The notes under the pieces were generated by a model, which worked only from the letters and a program-made list of their open reading frames with translations, searched no databases and had not been told where the DNA came from. This document shows, piece after piece, positions 23,903 to 36,400 of a DNA stretch of 64,000 bases (the first letter of the stretch is position 1; each line of letters opens with the position of its first letter). The position numbers were made by a program, and so were the translations under genes. This DNA is from Ulva prolifera (Eukaryota; Chlorophyta; Ulvophyceae; Ulvales; Ulvaceae), in the NCBI GenBank assembly GCA_023078555.1, contig CM041199.1, positions 8,437,315 through 8,501,314 on the forward strand, read 5' to 3'.

Positions 23903-25288
23903 CGAGACGGATCCGGGTGTCGTCCGACAGATTCGGATAGGCCGTTGACTCTCCGTCACTTCTCGACAGCGTTCCGATGTCACCGGATCCGAGGTGCTTG
24001 GACTTTGGCGCCGTATTATCCGTTGACACGCCCATTATCTGCCGGACCGTGCTCGTATACATTGCATCTGCTGGTCAGTGCAGGCGATGCTGTCATGCTA
24101 CGAGGCCACGTTGGACCACGCTATTGCGCACAGTGGATGGGCAGATAAAATATTACTACGATTTGGTTTGCATCTTAGATGGCTAGTACCAACGACGGTG
24201 CTATAGTATGTTCGAGTTGGACGGCATGAACCAGACTTTGGGCAGGTGACGTTGTGGCCAGAACTTGGAGGCGGCGGGCACTGTATTCTTGGATGTTTTA
24301 TTTGACCAGGACGAGTAGTCTGCAGTTTTGGCGCGGCAGCAGGTAAACCAGTGTTATGCGAGGGTCGGCGCGCTGCGAAGGCCATGCGAGTGATGATGGG
24401 GAGATTGTACTTTTGCTCGAGTCCACGCATGCATGCGCTGGTCCAGAGTGGCCATTCGGCGAATGGCCACTCTGGTGTAATGACGTCAGCCACCCATCCG
24501 AGAGAGCACGATGCAGCTGCTTTGGTGCCCTCGAACCTGACTCTTGCAGAAGGACAGGATAGATCTATCTAGAGCCTGTTGAGGCAGGATTGTATTGATC
24601 GCGTGCGTTCTTAGCAGACCTGGTGTTGCGGTTTGAGGCAGTCGGAAGGACGTTGAGTTTAAACGCATATCTGAGCAGCTTGTGTGTAGTTACCGCTGTT
24701 GCGAAAAAGCGTTTGATCTCCTACTGTGGCCTTTAGTCATGGATCCGCGCCATTCTGCAGCTGTGGCAGGCCTACCAAGTACCCAACATGGTGTGACTTC
24801 CGCGCGCAGCGCAGACTTTCTGGTCGGCCGCATGCGCACTAGGAGAATCCCTGTAGTGGGATCGTTTATTACTAGAGACGGGCGTTTTACGGACCGTGCC
24901 CGCGTCGGTGGCTCAAGTGGTCCACCATCCGGGCCTGGGGTTGAGGTTTGGTGGGGCCTGGGGTTGGTCTTGCGGGACGCCGTGGTCGTCAGTCGGGACC
25001 AGGAGCTTGGTACGGCCAAGGAGGTGATCATTACAGCCTGTCTCCTGTTCACCGGCTAGCTCCACGAGCAGACTCTGCTCGTGTCCTCGTGGGAGGGACA
25101 TGGGAAGACCCCAGTTGGGTGTGCGGAGCCCCGGAGGTGGAAGCCTCTGAAGGGAACGCCGGAGGTGTGTGCCTGTTGGGCAGGTGGGCGGTATCACATG
25201 TTCATGACCTGCACCCTCGCTCTGCTGCGACCGCCTGTTTGACTGACACCGCCTGATTGACTGACAAGGGGCCCAGCCGACGTGCGGA
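23903..25288. other. Element B left subterminal region
   Basis: TCCG/CGGA tetramers are dense in the first 200 bp (GGATCCG, TCCGAC, CGGATCCGAGG). The same tetramers crowd the right end, so they are candidate transposase sites. A perfect 33-bp palindrome is at 24443-24475 and an internal CACTAGGAGAAT is at 24837. Open frames at 24682-25059 and 24948-25256 have no recognisable content; part may be 5' sequence of the downstream plus-strand gene. Confidence 0.5.
24443..24475. repeat. 33-bp perfect palindrome, CCAGAGTGGCCATTCG arms
   Basis: Two 16-bp arms flank a single G. The core GAGTGGCCATTCG/CGAATGGCCACTC recurs only at 53320 and 53386, near the opposite end of element B, suggesting an element-specific protein-binding site or a cruciform. 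Confidence 0.9.
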
Positions 25289-28200
25289 GTGGGTGAGGAG
25301 TTAGTGCCACCACCTGTGCAGGTTAGGGTGACCGGCCAGGTAACCGATTCAGGCATCCGGACAACAGCAATCACCGAGGCAAGAGATCCGGAGCTGGCCC
25401 AGCGCTTTGAGATTCCACAAGCCAACGTGGGGGAGAAGCGCAAAGGCCCGGACCCCCCGCCTCCTGACGGTGTGCTCAAGTTCCATCTGCGGAAGTTAGT
25501 CCCTTTGGCACCCCGCGTGCGCGCCAACACCACCGCGTTTGTACATAGTTTAAGTACCTGTAGTTCATTGGCGTGTCCCAGAGGTCCCGGGTAAGGCACT
25601 TAATCGGAGTCGTCGGTGCAGATTTTTGGTGCTCAACACCCCGACACATTGTGTGGGCATGGGCTTCGTACGTCTCCGGCCTGTCCCCACATGCCACAAA
25701 ACTGTGGACCGCCGGGAAGCAGAGTGCCGCGGAGGGGGGGGCCGAGGCAGGCCGGAGCAGGGAGAGACCCACCTCCAACCTTCCAGAGGGACTCAACCCT
25801 CTGGTAGCGTGGGTCCTGTATGAAAACGCACACTGCAGCCGTTTCCGCAGCGTGAATGAAAAGCTGCTCCAGCCGGCCGATTCGGTAGCCCGGCACATTG
25901 GGGACCGGTGTCACGCAATGCTGGCCAACACAAATGGGGTCCCTGCCACCCCGGTGTACCAGCTGACCTCGGGCGCTCCGGTCTTAGCGGACATGGACGC
26001 CTTCCACTCTGACCTCATCCACGCGCTCGTGCGCTCCTGCGACTGTAAACTTTTGCGGTGTTGTTTGGCAGCATTGCATGTATGCGTGCGGGTTGTTCAC
26101 AGGGCTTGCATGCACCCGCGCATGCATGGTAGTGGCTGTGGTGTCACCGTTACGGGTGATACCTCGGTCCTGCCCTGTCACAGGGCTGCGCTCGAGTTGT
26201 CCAACAGGCCTCCTTGCGTGCATGATGTGAAATGCCTCGGCGACTTCGTCGCCGCTGTATCCACTCTAACACCCTGGGTGTTGGCTTATGCGGCGGAGCA
26301 CCCGCTGTTCGATAGGTCAGGGGTGCGGTGCGCCAATGTTCTGTGTCAGCTTGACCTGCGTGACTGCGTCTGCTATGGCTTCCACCAGTTTGTCCATCCC
26401 CCCGGGCTGGTTAACACCTTGTTCCAACCGTGCAGGGAGACCGAGTTGCCCGAGCCCTCCGCCCCAAGTGGAGCTCTGTCCACAACTTCTACGCCCACAT
26501 TATGGAAGCATGTGTAGGGCTGCGGCGAACCACCGAGGACCTAGCGGCATTCGCCGAAAGCGGTGTCCACCTGTTCATGCATGCCTACTGGCGCCTCGTT
26601 GCTGCGGCAGTGACCAGCCACCCTGGGGCGCCTGTCCTGGAAACGCGGTGCCAAGAGGACATTCCAGCGATGGAGCCCACCCTCCTGGATCCTACCTTTG
26701 CCGCCATCCTGGTGTGCGTGGTGAATACCAGCTGTGCGCAGTCTCCTTTTCTTTTGCCATTGTGCCTGTGCACTGTACAGTGCTGCCTTGTGGTAGCCCC
26801 TCGTGTGGGGCAAGCCAATAATGAGCAGGCGTTGCGGACACCTGAAGCACACGGCGCGTGCAGCCTTGGTGAAGTCGGGGTACGGTCTTCCCGTCAAGAA
26901 GTTGGTGGACGAGCTGCTGCTCTTGTGCCCTTCCCACACGCTGTGGCACTGGGCGCTCCGGAGCTGGCGGCACTTGAGTGTGGCGCATACAGTCTCCGCG
27001 GGGAGCAGTTCGGGCAGGCCGGTCTCCACGACCGCCGTTCGGCTAAGGCCAGGTACGTTCCCTGAGATCAAGGACTTGGGATACGCCGGCGCTGTGGAAC
27101 TGGCAAAGCTGTCAATCGCCAAAGGAATGCAGAGTCCAAGCTGATACAAGTGCGCACACCCCGTAAGCCGTGTGTTTCTGTGCCAGCGGGTCTCTGCTTA
27201 CTAAATTGCTGTGTCTATTGCCTGTACCATGTGTCCCAACTTGTTATGAAATACCCTGTGGCCACTTCAGTGTATCTTTCTTTGGGTGCAAATCTGGTAC
27301 TTGTGCAGTGCCGAGCTCGTCCACATACCCGCGGGCATCCTCGCCGCTCTCCCGGAGGACAGCCGCCACCCCCCTGTCATACCACCAAGTGCGGGCACGG
27401 GGGGGGGGGGGGGGGGTCGGCGTCGGGCGCAGTGCAGCATAGAAGGCTGCTGCTGACAAGCGCGATCGTGTAGCCGGTGGGAAGTCTGGAGTGGGGAGGG
27501 TTACCGGCGCGGGATGCACCGGTGCACGCGGTAAGGCTTTGATGCTGCGCAAACCGGGCGCCCGGAAAGCTGAAAGGGGAGCCACGGCTGCCAGTGCCCC
27601 CACGGACAGCGACAGCGACACAGAGGAGTCCGTTGGGCGGGGGGGGACCCCGGGCCGTCCAACCGGGGGGTCAGCGGCTCCTAAGCCGCTCGGTAGCGCT
27701 GACGCAGTTGTGTCCGGGCAGGGAGGACCAGCTCTGCAGCCGAGGGGGGGCGGGGGGTCAGCGGCTCCTAAGCCGCTCGGTAGCGCTGACGCAGTTGTGT
27801 CCGGGCAGGGAGGACCAGCTCCGCAGCCGAGGGAGGGCGGGGGGGCAGCGGCTCCCAAGCCGCTTGGCAGCGCTGACGCAGCTATGTCCGGGCAGGGAGG
27901 ACCAGGTCCGCAGCCGAAGGAGGGCGGGGGGGCAGCGGCTCCCAAGCCGCTCGGCAGCGTTGACGCAGCTATGTCCGGGCAGGGAGGACCAGGTCCGCAG
28001 CCGAGGGAGGGTGGGGGGGGTGAGGATGGCCTGGTGCCTGATCCAGCAGAACCCAGAGTGTTGCAGTCCACAGTGGCAGCAGCCGGCGGGCCGCCCGAGT
28101 CGCTGGCTCCTGTCAAGCCGCCGGGCCTTGCAGCGCCGTCTGCTGTACCTGCAGCACTTCCGTTGGATGGGGCATGTGCCCCAGACGAACTGGGATGGGG

Positions 28201-28906
28201 TCTCAGGATTCCGGTCCGCCCGAGCGAGGTGAGTGCCGTGCCTGCTGCTGCACAGCCGGGTGGGGCCCCAAGCCGAGTTGCATCGGCAGGGCCGGGTCTG
28301 GCCAACCCATCTTCCCCTCAGGCGGGATCTAGTGACTTCCCCTACCCCGTGCAAGCGGCGGGGGTGACACTCGGACCGGCTGAATTAGGGGCAAGGGAAG
28401 CTGTCGGTGGCCATGGCGATGGTGTTGATGCTGCTGGTGCCATCACCGACTTTGCATCAGCCATCGCCTTCGCTGTTCGTCTTACAGATGATGCGTCGGA
28501 CGGTCTTTCCGGTATGGGCCTTGAAGGTGAGTCGGACGATGATCAGGCGGGTGAGGAATTCACACCTGGGCCCCCGCCATCCCAGGGCATCCACCTGCAG
28601 GATGACGAGGGCAGCCTGCAGCTGACTGTGGACCAGTGTCCCGCAGCGCAGCAAACCCACCTGCGGGTGGACGCCTACTTAGACATCTCGCAGGCACATG
28701 GAATAGGGCGCCCTGCTCAACTGCGGCTCATCGTGGTAGCCTGCGAAATCATGATGTTGAGTAATCCCAGGCTGCAGTGGGATCCGGAAGCGCTGACTGC
28801 CCGCCTGCGGTCGGTGATTCAGTTGTATGGGCTTCTGCCTGACGATGCCACTGTCAGTGAGATCATCCAGCTTTTCCAACTAGTATGCTCCGTCATTTTC
28901 TATTAA
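25289..28906 (+). CDS. Unidentified multi-exon gene of element B, left side
   Basis: Coding-like segments follow one another on the plus strand: about 25289-25560, 25700-26040, 26180-26440, 26450-26720, 26810-27144 and 27491-28906. Exon borders are not resolved, and the first segments could belong to another gene. Seen in the protein: helical stretches (LVAWVLYENAHCSRF, DFVAAVSTLTPWVLAYAAEH), a Cys-containing region around 26320-26440, an internal Pro/Gly-rich repeat (27671-28018) and a final folded-looking stretch (QLRLIVVACEIMMLSNPRL) ending in a stop at 28904-28906. It converges on the Ulp1 gene. I recognise no family. It may be a transposon accessory protein or a captured host gene. Confidence 0.45.
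27671..28018 (+). repeat. In-frame 87-bp tandem repeat, four copies
   Basis: Copies start near 27671, 27758, 27845 and 27932. The 87-bp period is 29 codons and encodes AAPKPLGSADAVVSGQGGP followed by a Gly-rich linker. Mostly conservative differences between copies suggest it has been kept in frame. Confidence 0.88.
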
Positions 28907-29167
28907 CTTGCCCTGAACGTGACAGCTGTTTGCCCTAGCCCCCCACTGTTGCAATTGCTCCCCCAACCCATAACCTGTACCGCCGCTCCGCCCTGCCCCC
29001 GCCTTGTCCTCTATCGGTAGTTGCTACGGCGTGACACGCTTCTCCAAGTGCAGGGACGCCAGACTACCTAGGGGAGGACTGTAAGGGAGTGCCCGGCGGT
29101 CAATGACGCACTACAGGGGGTATGTGGGCACGCGGCAGGGTTCCGTGACTGGGTTGGGGGAGCGGTG

Positions 29168-29201
<34 letters not shown>

Positions 29202-30093
29202 TGGTGGGTGGCTTGGGGCTGTGTGTGATTGCAATCTCGTTTCCCTGACGTGCGGTTGAGCCTTGCTTTGTTGGGCGTATGGATGCAGTCATTCTGTGCT
29301 GTCGATGCTGGTTTCCCAGTGTCTGATGATGGTCCTTAGGGTATTAACGAAGGCCACCTGTTGGCATGCTGTACCTCAGTACATATGTGACAGATCGGCT
29401 GCGTGAGCCTGGGTATCAAATGTGGAGCTTGTCTTAGGCCTCTACAGATGTACTCAATAGACTGCGAACCCGCTACCCTTCGTCCTGCATATTATAGCTG
29501 ATGCGTATCGTTTCTGTATTGTCGAGTGTACAAACTGTCCAAAATGTGCCATGGTACAAGTAATCCTATCGCAAATATACAGGTTCAGCACTCAGTGTAT
29601 AACTTCCGGTGTATCCGTTGTAACGGTAGGCAGTCAACCACCCTACGTCGAGATTTGACATGTCTACCTCTACAGTAGCCCCTTCGCCAAAGGGACCCTG
29701 TGGCCACCGCCCCATGGTCTCCGCGTTCCTACGACCTACAGTAGCAGTGGCACATACATGATCCCTGCCACCTGACTGGCGAGCACACCACCTGTTGTTT
29801 GGCTATGACTGTGATCCTACCGGCGATGATGTCCACGTCTACATGACTCAGCGCCGCAGTTACAGGTATTTGGCCATTAACTGGTTGTATTGCCTGCAGA
29901 TTGTTTTGACGTGCGGCTTTGCTTCCTCCATGAAGGCGTCAAAACTCGCTTGGAGATACCACAGCCTGCAGTCAGGTAGTTCCTAGTGTGAGACGTTCAT
30001 GATATTGCGGCGTTGCGGCGGGGTGGGGGGGGCGGGGGGGGGTGCTCTCCCGAGATTCTGAATACGTAATGGGACTGCTACCCCTGTGGAACC
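28907..30093. other. Spacer between convergent genes of element B, with a G31 tract
   Basis: This region lies between the stop of the plus-strand gene and the 3' end of the minus-strand Ulp1 gene. It holds an uninterrupted run of 31 G at 29170-29200 and another G-rich stretch at 30018-30041. No conserved coding segment was found; an open frame at 29795-29986 is unsupported. Confidence 0.6.
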
Positions 30094-33000
30094 CTACTGC
30101 GCCGAGATGCATCGAGGGAAACAGATAGCCCTGCTCATCACAGTTGGGTGTGGAGGTGCATACCTCAACTCTTCTTCGGACTTGTCTGAAAAGGGCGGGG
30201 ACTGGAGGTGGCGGTCCCATCTCGCGTCGGCTAGAATGTTGGTGGCATCCTCCGCGGATAGGTGGCCCAGCACATCGCCACCTCTCCCACCCCGGTGCCA
30301 CTCTTGTATGAGTGCCCGGGTTACAAGGATACGGTACAAAACCGCGTGTTGCACGCAGATGCGCTTTGTGCGAACAATGACCCTTCGAGTCACTTCCACG
30401 CCGTGCTGATCACTGCGCACCATGTTCCCCCCCTCCTGTCGCATCTCGCTCATAGCCTGGCATACTGCATTGGCCATTAAAGCTGTGTAGACCCCGCAGT
30501 CGTGGTCGTTCGGTTGTTGCGGGACTCCGGCGACCTGTACTCCACAGTGGGGTCTGGTGGGGGACTGAGGTGACATCGGGTAACCGATGCAACGTACGGT
30601 CCAGAACGATGGTACGGCCCAGTAGGGTGCTGTCAGGGGTGGGGCCGGGATGCGGATTGTTAACGGGGCTACAAGGTCATTTGATGCTTCATCCGACTCG
30701 CTGTACGCAGATTTCAGGGACTGCTAGGCCTCGTTCTAAGCAGCGTGTATAACAGTGAGATTCGAACCTTCGTCAACTTCAGCATTATCCTCGCCGTAGC
30801 TTTTGTCGGTCGGGTGACCAATCTCAGGTTGTGTCGCCGGCTCTGTCCTGCCGGCAGTGACTGGGGCTTTGGGGGGGGGGTTTGCATGAGCGGGGGCCCT
30901 GCCCTCCGCCTTGTCGAGAGCCTTGCACAGGGCCTCGCTTAGGGCGTCCTGCACCCGCTCAGCTGTGCCCTGCCCGGCTTCCGTAAAGCTGTCAAAAAAT
31001 AACATACTTGGGGTCTTGTCTTGTAGCATGAGCCCTGCATCAAGCCGACACAATGCGCGTTGACAGTCGGGGGCCTCCCCGCCGGGTGAGAGGACGATAT
31101 GCCCACCTAACACTCTGCACAGGCATGGTCTGCCGAGGGAGCGTACATGGATGCCATACGACAGCCAGCGCCCAGTGGCCGTTCCGCGGGACTGGGACGA
31201 GGATACATTCGTGTTCGAATGCATGAGCTCCGTGCAGCCAGCTCCCCAAGGCGACGGTGCGGCTATCAGTCCATTCTGCTCCCGAATCCCCAATGCACAC
31301 CCTAGCCATGTTCTGGCTGAGCACGGCGATGACACCCCCACCTGCCAGCTGCACACATCTAGCGCACGCATAATCTACGTGGGGCGACTCCAGCCACTCC
31401 TCGGGCCAGCCTCTCCCGAGGGTTTCCAAGCTCACTACCACAAATACCCTAGCTTCCCCGAAGTGACCCAGCTGCACCGACACTCCCCCCGTCAGTGGAG
31501 ATGGCTCGTCGTCTTCGCCGGAGGAAATCTCCGTCGCAGGTTCCCCCTCATGCAACTGTACGGCGCCAGCTCCTGGAGCACTGGGCGACCACAGCTGCTT
31601 CAGTTTCGCCCGAGGCTTGGCTGGCAGGTTTGAAACCCACGCCGGAGGATCAGGCGAAGGCGGGGCCGGATGTGCGACGGACAACACCCCGCCACCTTCA
31701 GCCATGGTAGCAGCATCTCGGCCGGCCGCTCCCGGGTGGGGGGCAGGCAACCTCGGCCCCACCAGTCCGGGGGTAGCCCCGGTCGGGTCGGCGGGTGGCT
31801 GCGCCGTGGGGTCTGCGCCGCCGGGGATGGGGGTGGCCGCGCTGTACCCGGCCGCATTGGGGGGAATGGGGCCAGGCCCGGCAGACGGGCCCGCGCCCGC
31901 TACCACCCTTCCACCAGGGTGGTGGGGGGCGTCGCTGTGACTGTCGTCCTCTCCAGCTGCTGGGAGAGGCTCTGTGTTGGACGCACCTGGCAGCACAGAC
32001 TCCTTGGGCGCGGTCGGGGCGGCCTGTGATGGAGCGAGGCCCTCTATCGGTGGGGGCAGACATCCGGTGGTCCTGGAGGGTGGAGAGGCAGGGGCCTCTA
32101 GGGTGCCGGGCTGTAGTTGCTCAGGCGGATCTGCTGTCTGGGGCCCCCCATCGGCCCGGGGGATCGCGTGCTCCCCCCCTTCGGCTGGCTGACTTCCCAA
32201 GGCCCGCTCTACTGCGGCAGCACCCCCTCGCCTGCCACGATGGCCCCCCCTTCGCAGCTGTGCTGGCTGTTGTAGGCTCTGCCCACGGCTAAGGGCATGC
32301 CCCCCCCGAACCGGCCTCCCCCCGTGCCGCCAGAGCCGCTGCCCACGCCCTCCCCTGGCCCCGCCCTCCGATGCACTGCCGACGCTGGAATCAGCCTGCA
32401 CCGAAGCACGGTCCTCCTCGGGTCCCGGGGATATGGCGTGCCTCGGAACTCCCACCGGACTCGAGCGAGCGGCGTCCCCTAGATCGATCTGCAATGCCAT
32501 CAGCGGTGCCTGTAGCGGGGACTCCGTTACCGCAGCCGCTGGCCACTTCGGTACCGGATTCCGCGGAGCCGTGGACTCCCGCTCTACCCATTCCTTTATC
32601 CTATCTGTCCCGCCTGTGAGCAGCACACGCTCGCGGGCGCCGCCGACATCCTCCGCCACTCCCACCGTGTCCAGGCACGATCTATACAACACAATCTCAG
32701 GGGGCTCGCATGGGGCCTCGGTACGGACTGCGCGCTCGAACGCGAGTGCTCGAAGGTCATGCCACAAGGACACCATCTTCCATTCTACGTAGGAGTCGTT
32801 GTCCGTCGGGGTCACTGCGTCTGCCGCTTCTTTCATCGTTTGTATCGAATCAAGGTACGTCTCCAGCCCATCCCCTCCGGCAGCTACCACACATCCCACC
32901 ATGGTAATGTCTACTGCTAGAAGAACGTAGCCAAGACCCATGAGATCGACGGGGAATCCCGGGTCCCGGCAGCATAGCGATATCTCAGGGATGGGTAGCC

Positions 33001-33148
33001 CAGGCGTCCACTTCCCTCTCTCTGCGGCCTCCACGAATCGATAGAAAGACTTCTCATACGACTCATGACTGTTCAAGTTAGCTAGCAATGTCCGTAAGGC
33101 CCCATCCGATATCATACTTGCACACGACAACAGTACTCTGATATGCAC
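30094..33148 (-). CDS. Ulp1/C48-family cysteine protease of element B
   Basis: The first large exon runs from 33148 down to about 31100. It encodes a helical N-terminus, a long Pro/Ala/Gly-rich linker and then the start of the protease domain. All four catalytic positions of Ulp1-type (SUMO protease) enzymes are visible: His in VPRNGHWALAVV (about 31180), Asp in MLFFDSF (about 30990), then Gln and Cys in QQPNDHDCGVYTALMANA (about 30500). The last two lie in separate exons near 30990 and 30580-30100. Ulp1-like genes are often carried by plant CACTA/Mutator elements, where their role is unclear; by family it would cleave SUMO-like conjugates. Direct fusion to the upstream tnp2 gene cannot be excluded, because only about 300 bp separate them. 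Confidence 0.75.
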
Positions 33149-33445
33149 CGCGAATTGAACCGCCTCACTCCTTCGTCAATTTCAACATAGACTGGCAAAG
33201 TCGATTGCACAATCATCAGGTAGTATTCTGTGCAATGGAGACGACATGCGCTAGCGATTGCGACGCCGGTGGTCGAAGAAGGCCACATGTGGCTACACGC
33301 GCACTGAGTACAGGGACTGGATGAGGCAGGTGACCACCGGTGTACATATGTTGACGCTGAACACGACCCGACTCGGTCCATCTTGGTCCCAAATGATCCG
33401 TCCCCCAGGGACAGAAGGGATAGCTTACATGACAGCAAGGGTCCT

Positions 33446-36400
33446 TCACACGGTGCGGCCTGATGCCTTATTTGCAGTCGCCCAATACTGCACACATTGT
33501 ACACTACTTCTGACGGGGACTAGTTGGCAGGGCACAGCATCCACGTCTATTACGTATCTGCCTTCATACGCCCTGGACCCACGGTGTGCACCCGCCACAC
33601 AAAAAAGCTCGGGGGGCCGCCCCAACACGGGGTCCGGCGCGCGGGCTCCGGGTGTGACTGGCTCCGTACTCCTATACATGTCGGCAACCCCCAGATACAA
33701 GGGGTCGGGCTCGTGCACACATGACACGCAGGTGACCCCGTCCCGGGGCTGCAACGTCGCCCGCATCAAGTACTGCAGCTCCCCTACGTAGTACGTCACT
33801 GTCCCTCCGCCCTCTCCCCGACCCCCCTCAATAAGGTACTTCACGAGGCACCACTTATTATCCTTTTTACCCTATGTTGACTGCTGTGCACTGCTGAAGA
33901 CGTCCCCCACGCGGGACTGTACCCGTTGGAATTTGCACAGGGTCACTGTGCCCTCCTTGCGACAATCATCTACAGAACCTCTCACCGGCAACCCAATAGC
34001 CCGGGTGATAGCCACCCGGCGGGCATGGCCCGCCCCCAGGCGACGGTGCGTAGGCCAGCCCTCTTCCTGGAGGGAGTCCTGGTGGAAGAGGAGGTACGGC
34101 AGCCCGGAAATGGCCCCTCCGTTGAAGTCCAGAGGGAGCATCTCGGCTGACTCCGACAGAGACGGCTCCCTGCCAGCACCATGCACCCGGCCGGTAACCC
34201 GGTCAATATCAAGAGATTGCTCGGGTGCTGACCTGCCACTGCGCGTTCGCGCCCTCCGGCGTTTTTCGGTGGCAATGGCATCCGACAGAGTTGTCATGGC
34301 TGCATTCACTGTGCCAGCATCGTGCAATAACCGCATGCAAGTCCGACGAAGCAGTTCATCGTCCACATACACCTGTTCTGGACAACGAGTGGAACGGTAC
34401 TTGATCAGCCTCTTCAGCAGCTGGACCATCCGCTCTATCCAGAATTCGAGACTGAAGAAGGCTTCACCGCAACACCTCACCTGATCTGGGAGGTGGCAAG
34501 CCACCAGATGCAGCTTGTAGGTACTGATAGCAGCTCCCTCGAATGTCTCCTCCGCGAGTTTGGCGTACTGCAGCAGCGTCCCCTGGGCCTGTGTGATCCG
34601 GGCTGGTGTGTGCTGCCCCGATTTATATCTGAGGAAATACAGGGCCCCTGATCGCAGGAGCCCCCACATCTGCACTTTCCGAATTGGCAACTCGGACGGC
34701 TTCCACGGGAGCTTGTGTAGGAGGTACAGGGAGAATGTCTCAGTAAAGGCCAGCCAGTCCTCCATGAGCCACCGACTGCGGTGCCTGCAGCAAACGATTC
34801 CGTTGAGCTACCCGTGCAGATGGGGTACCGCGGCGATGACCTGCTACAAGCGGGCCCCTCGTGGGAAGGGGGAGTATCAGCCCATCCAAGGAACAAACAA
34901 CTATGGTGACGCACTTGGTGATGTCAGTGTACACTTTCTTGAAAAGGGACGTCTGCATGATATGAGGAGCTCTGGCTGCGATCGCATTGACCACATCAGC
35001 AGGCAACCGGTACAGGGCGCAGGGCCCCGTCGGGGGGGCCTTCTTAGATTTCTTCCTGCCTAGCGGAGGGAGCCACTGGTTCCAAAAGTCCATCAGAACA
35101 CCAAGAAGGAAGACGTGGGCCACTCCAAGCCGGAAAAGATGTCAGGGGCTGCATGCGACGCATGATGGGGTGCACAAAATTGACTCGAAGGCAAGGCAGG
35201 GAGCAGCATGCGGCAGAGGGTGCAGGGCGAACTTGAAGTAGGAGAGGATGCTAAACAGCGGGGACCCTCTCACACCCAATAGCTTGTACTCGTCCTTGGC
35301 GCGCTTAGCCCTTAACTCCGGCGTGTCTTTTTTGCAGAATCGATCCCAGGTTGGAGTGTGCACCTGAACGCCCACCCATGCATTGGGAATTCCTGCGGAG
35401 GTGCAATGGCACTCCATCTGCGCCACCTGCTAGTGGCATTGGTCAGACGGCTTTCAGGTCGTGTTGGCGACAGTACGCTGAACATCGAGAAGGAGTGGCC
35501 ACAAAGCAATCAATGCAGTAGTCCGGGAATGGGGAATAGGGGCCGAGCACACGAAGCTGCACCTGGGCGGCGATCTTGTCGTCCTTTCTGCCCCTGGCCA
35601 TGATCTCCGCCGCCGAATACTTCAGTCGGTTGTCAGACATCCAAGAACTCGGTGGCACCGTCTGCGGTTCGGTCCACGCAGCCCGCGGGGGGATGCCCCC
35701 TGAGTCGGGTTGCACACTCCCGGCCACCATCCGCGGGGTTGCCGTCGATGCTGCAGCTTCCTCCTCTGGAGTGAGAGTTTTCCCCTTCAGAGGCCCGTTG
35801 ACATAGCAGGGGGCGGGCTGCTGCAGAGGGCGATGGTGTCCCTGCCACCTGCACGCAGGTGAGGAGTGGTTGGAAGGTAACGTTTGGGCCAAGACAGGCA
35901 GGTGTGGGATGTGACTGGACGCTGACACTACGCACCTCACAGTGTTGGCGGAGAACACCCACACGCCGTTCTGTGCGCATCTGAAACATGCCCTCTTGGC
36001 CGTATGACCGATGCTGGTAGTAAGCTTCTCCAGCCAGGGGATATCCCCCTCCACACAGCAGAGCACCGGCCAAACGGACAGTACCTCGCCCCCTGGCAGT
36101 GTGATTTTGATTGCCTCACCCCCAGCTCCTGCATTCAAGCCATCACATGGTGCGGGGGCCAGACACTACGTGATCGGGAACTGTACACATCACGCGGCAG
36201 TGGCCAGGCAGGCAAGGTGAGTGCGCGCCCCGATCATGCTTCTTGAAGAACGCCACCACGGACTCCAGAATGCTGGCCATGCATGTCGGCTCGGATGGAC
36301 CCTCCACCACACCAAGGGGAATCCAGGCCTCATTAGTACATGCGAGCTGGGGCGGGAGATCAAGCAGGCGGATCCCCCCGATCGTGACGCCGTGCTGTTT

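Noticed and set aside
31151-32482. Plus-strand frames opposite the Ulp1 gene
   Set aside because: They are antisense shadows of a GC-rich Pro/Ala/Gly linker on the minus strand, where the protease motifs are.
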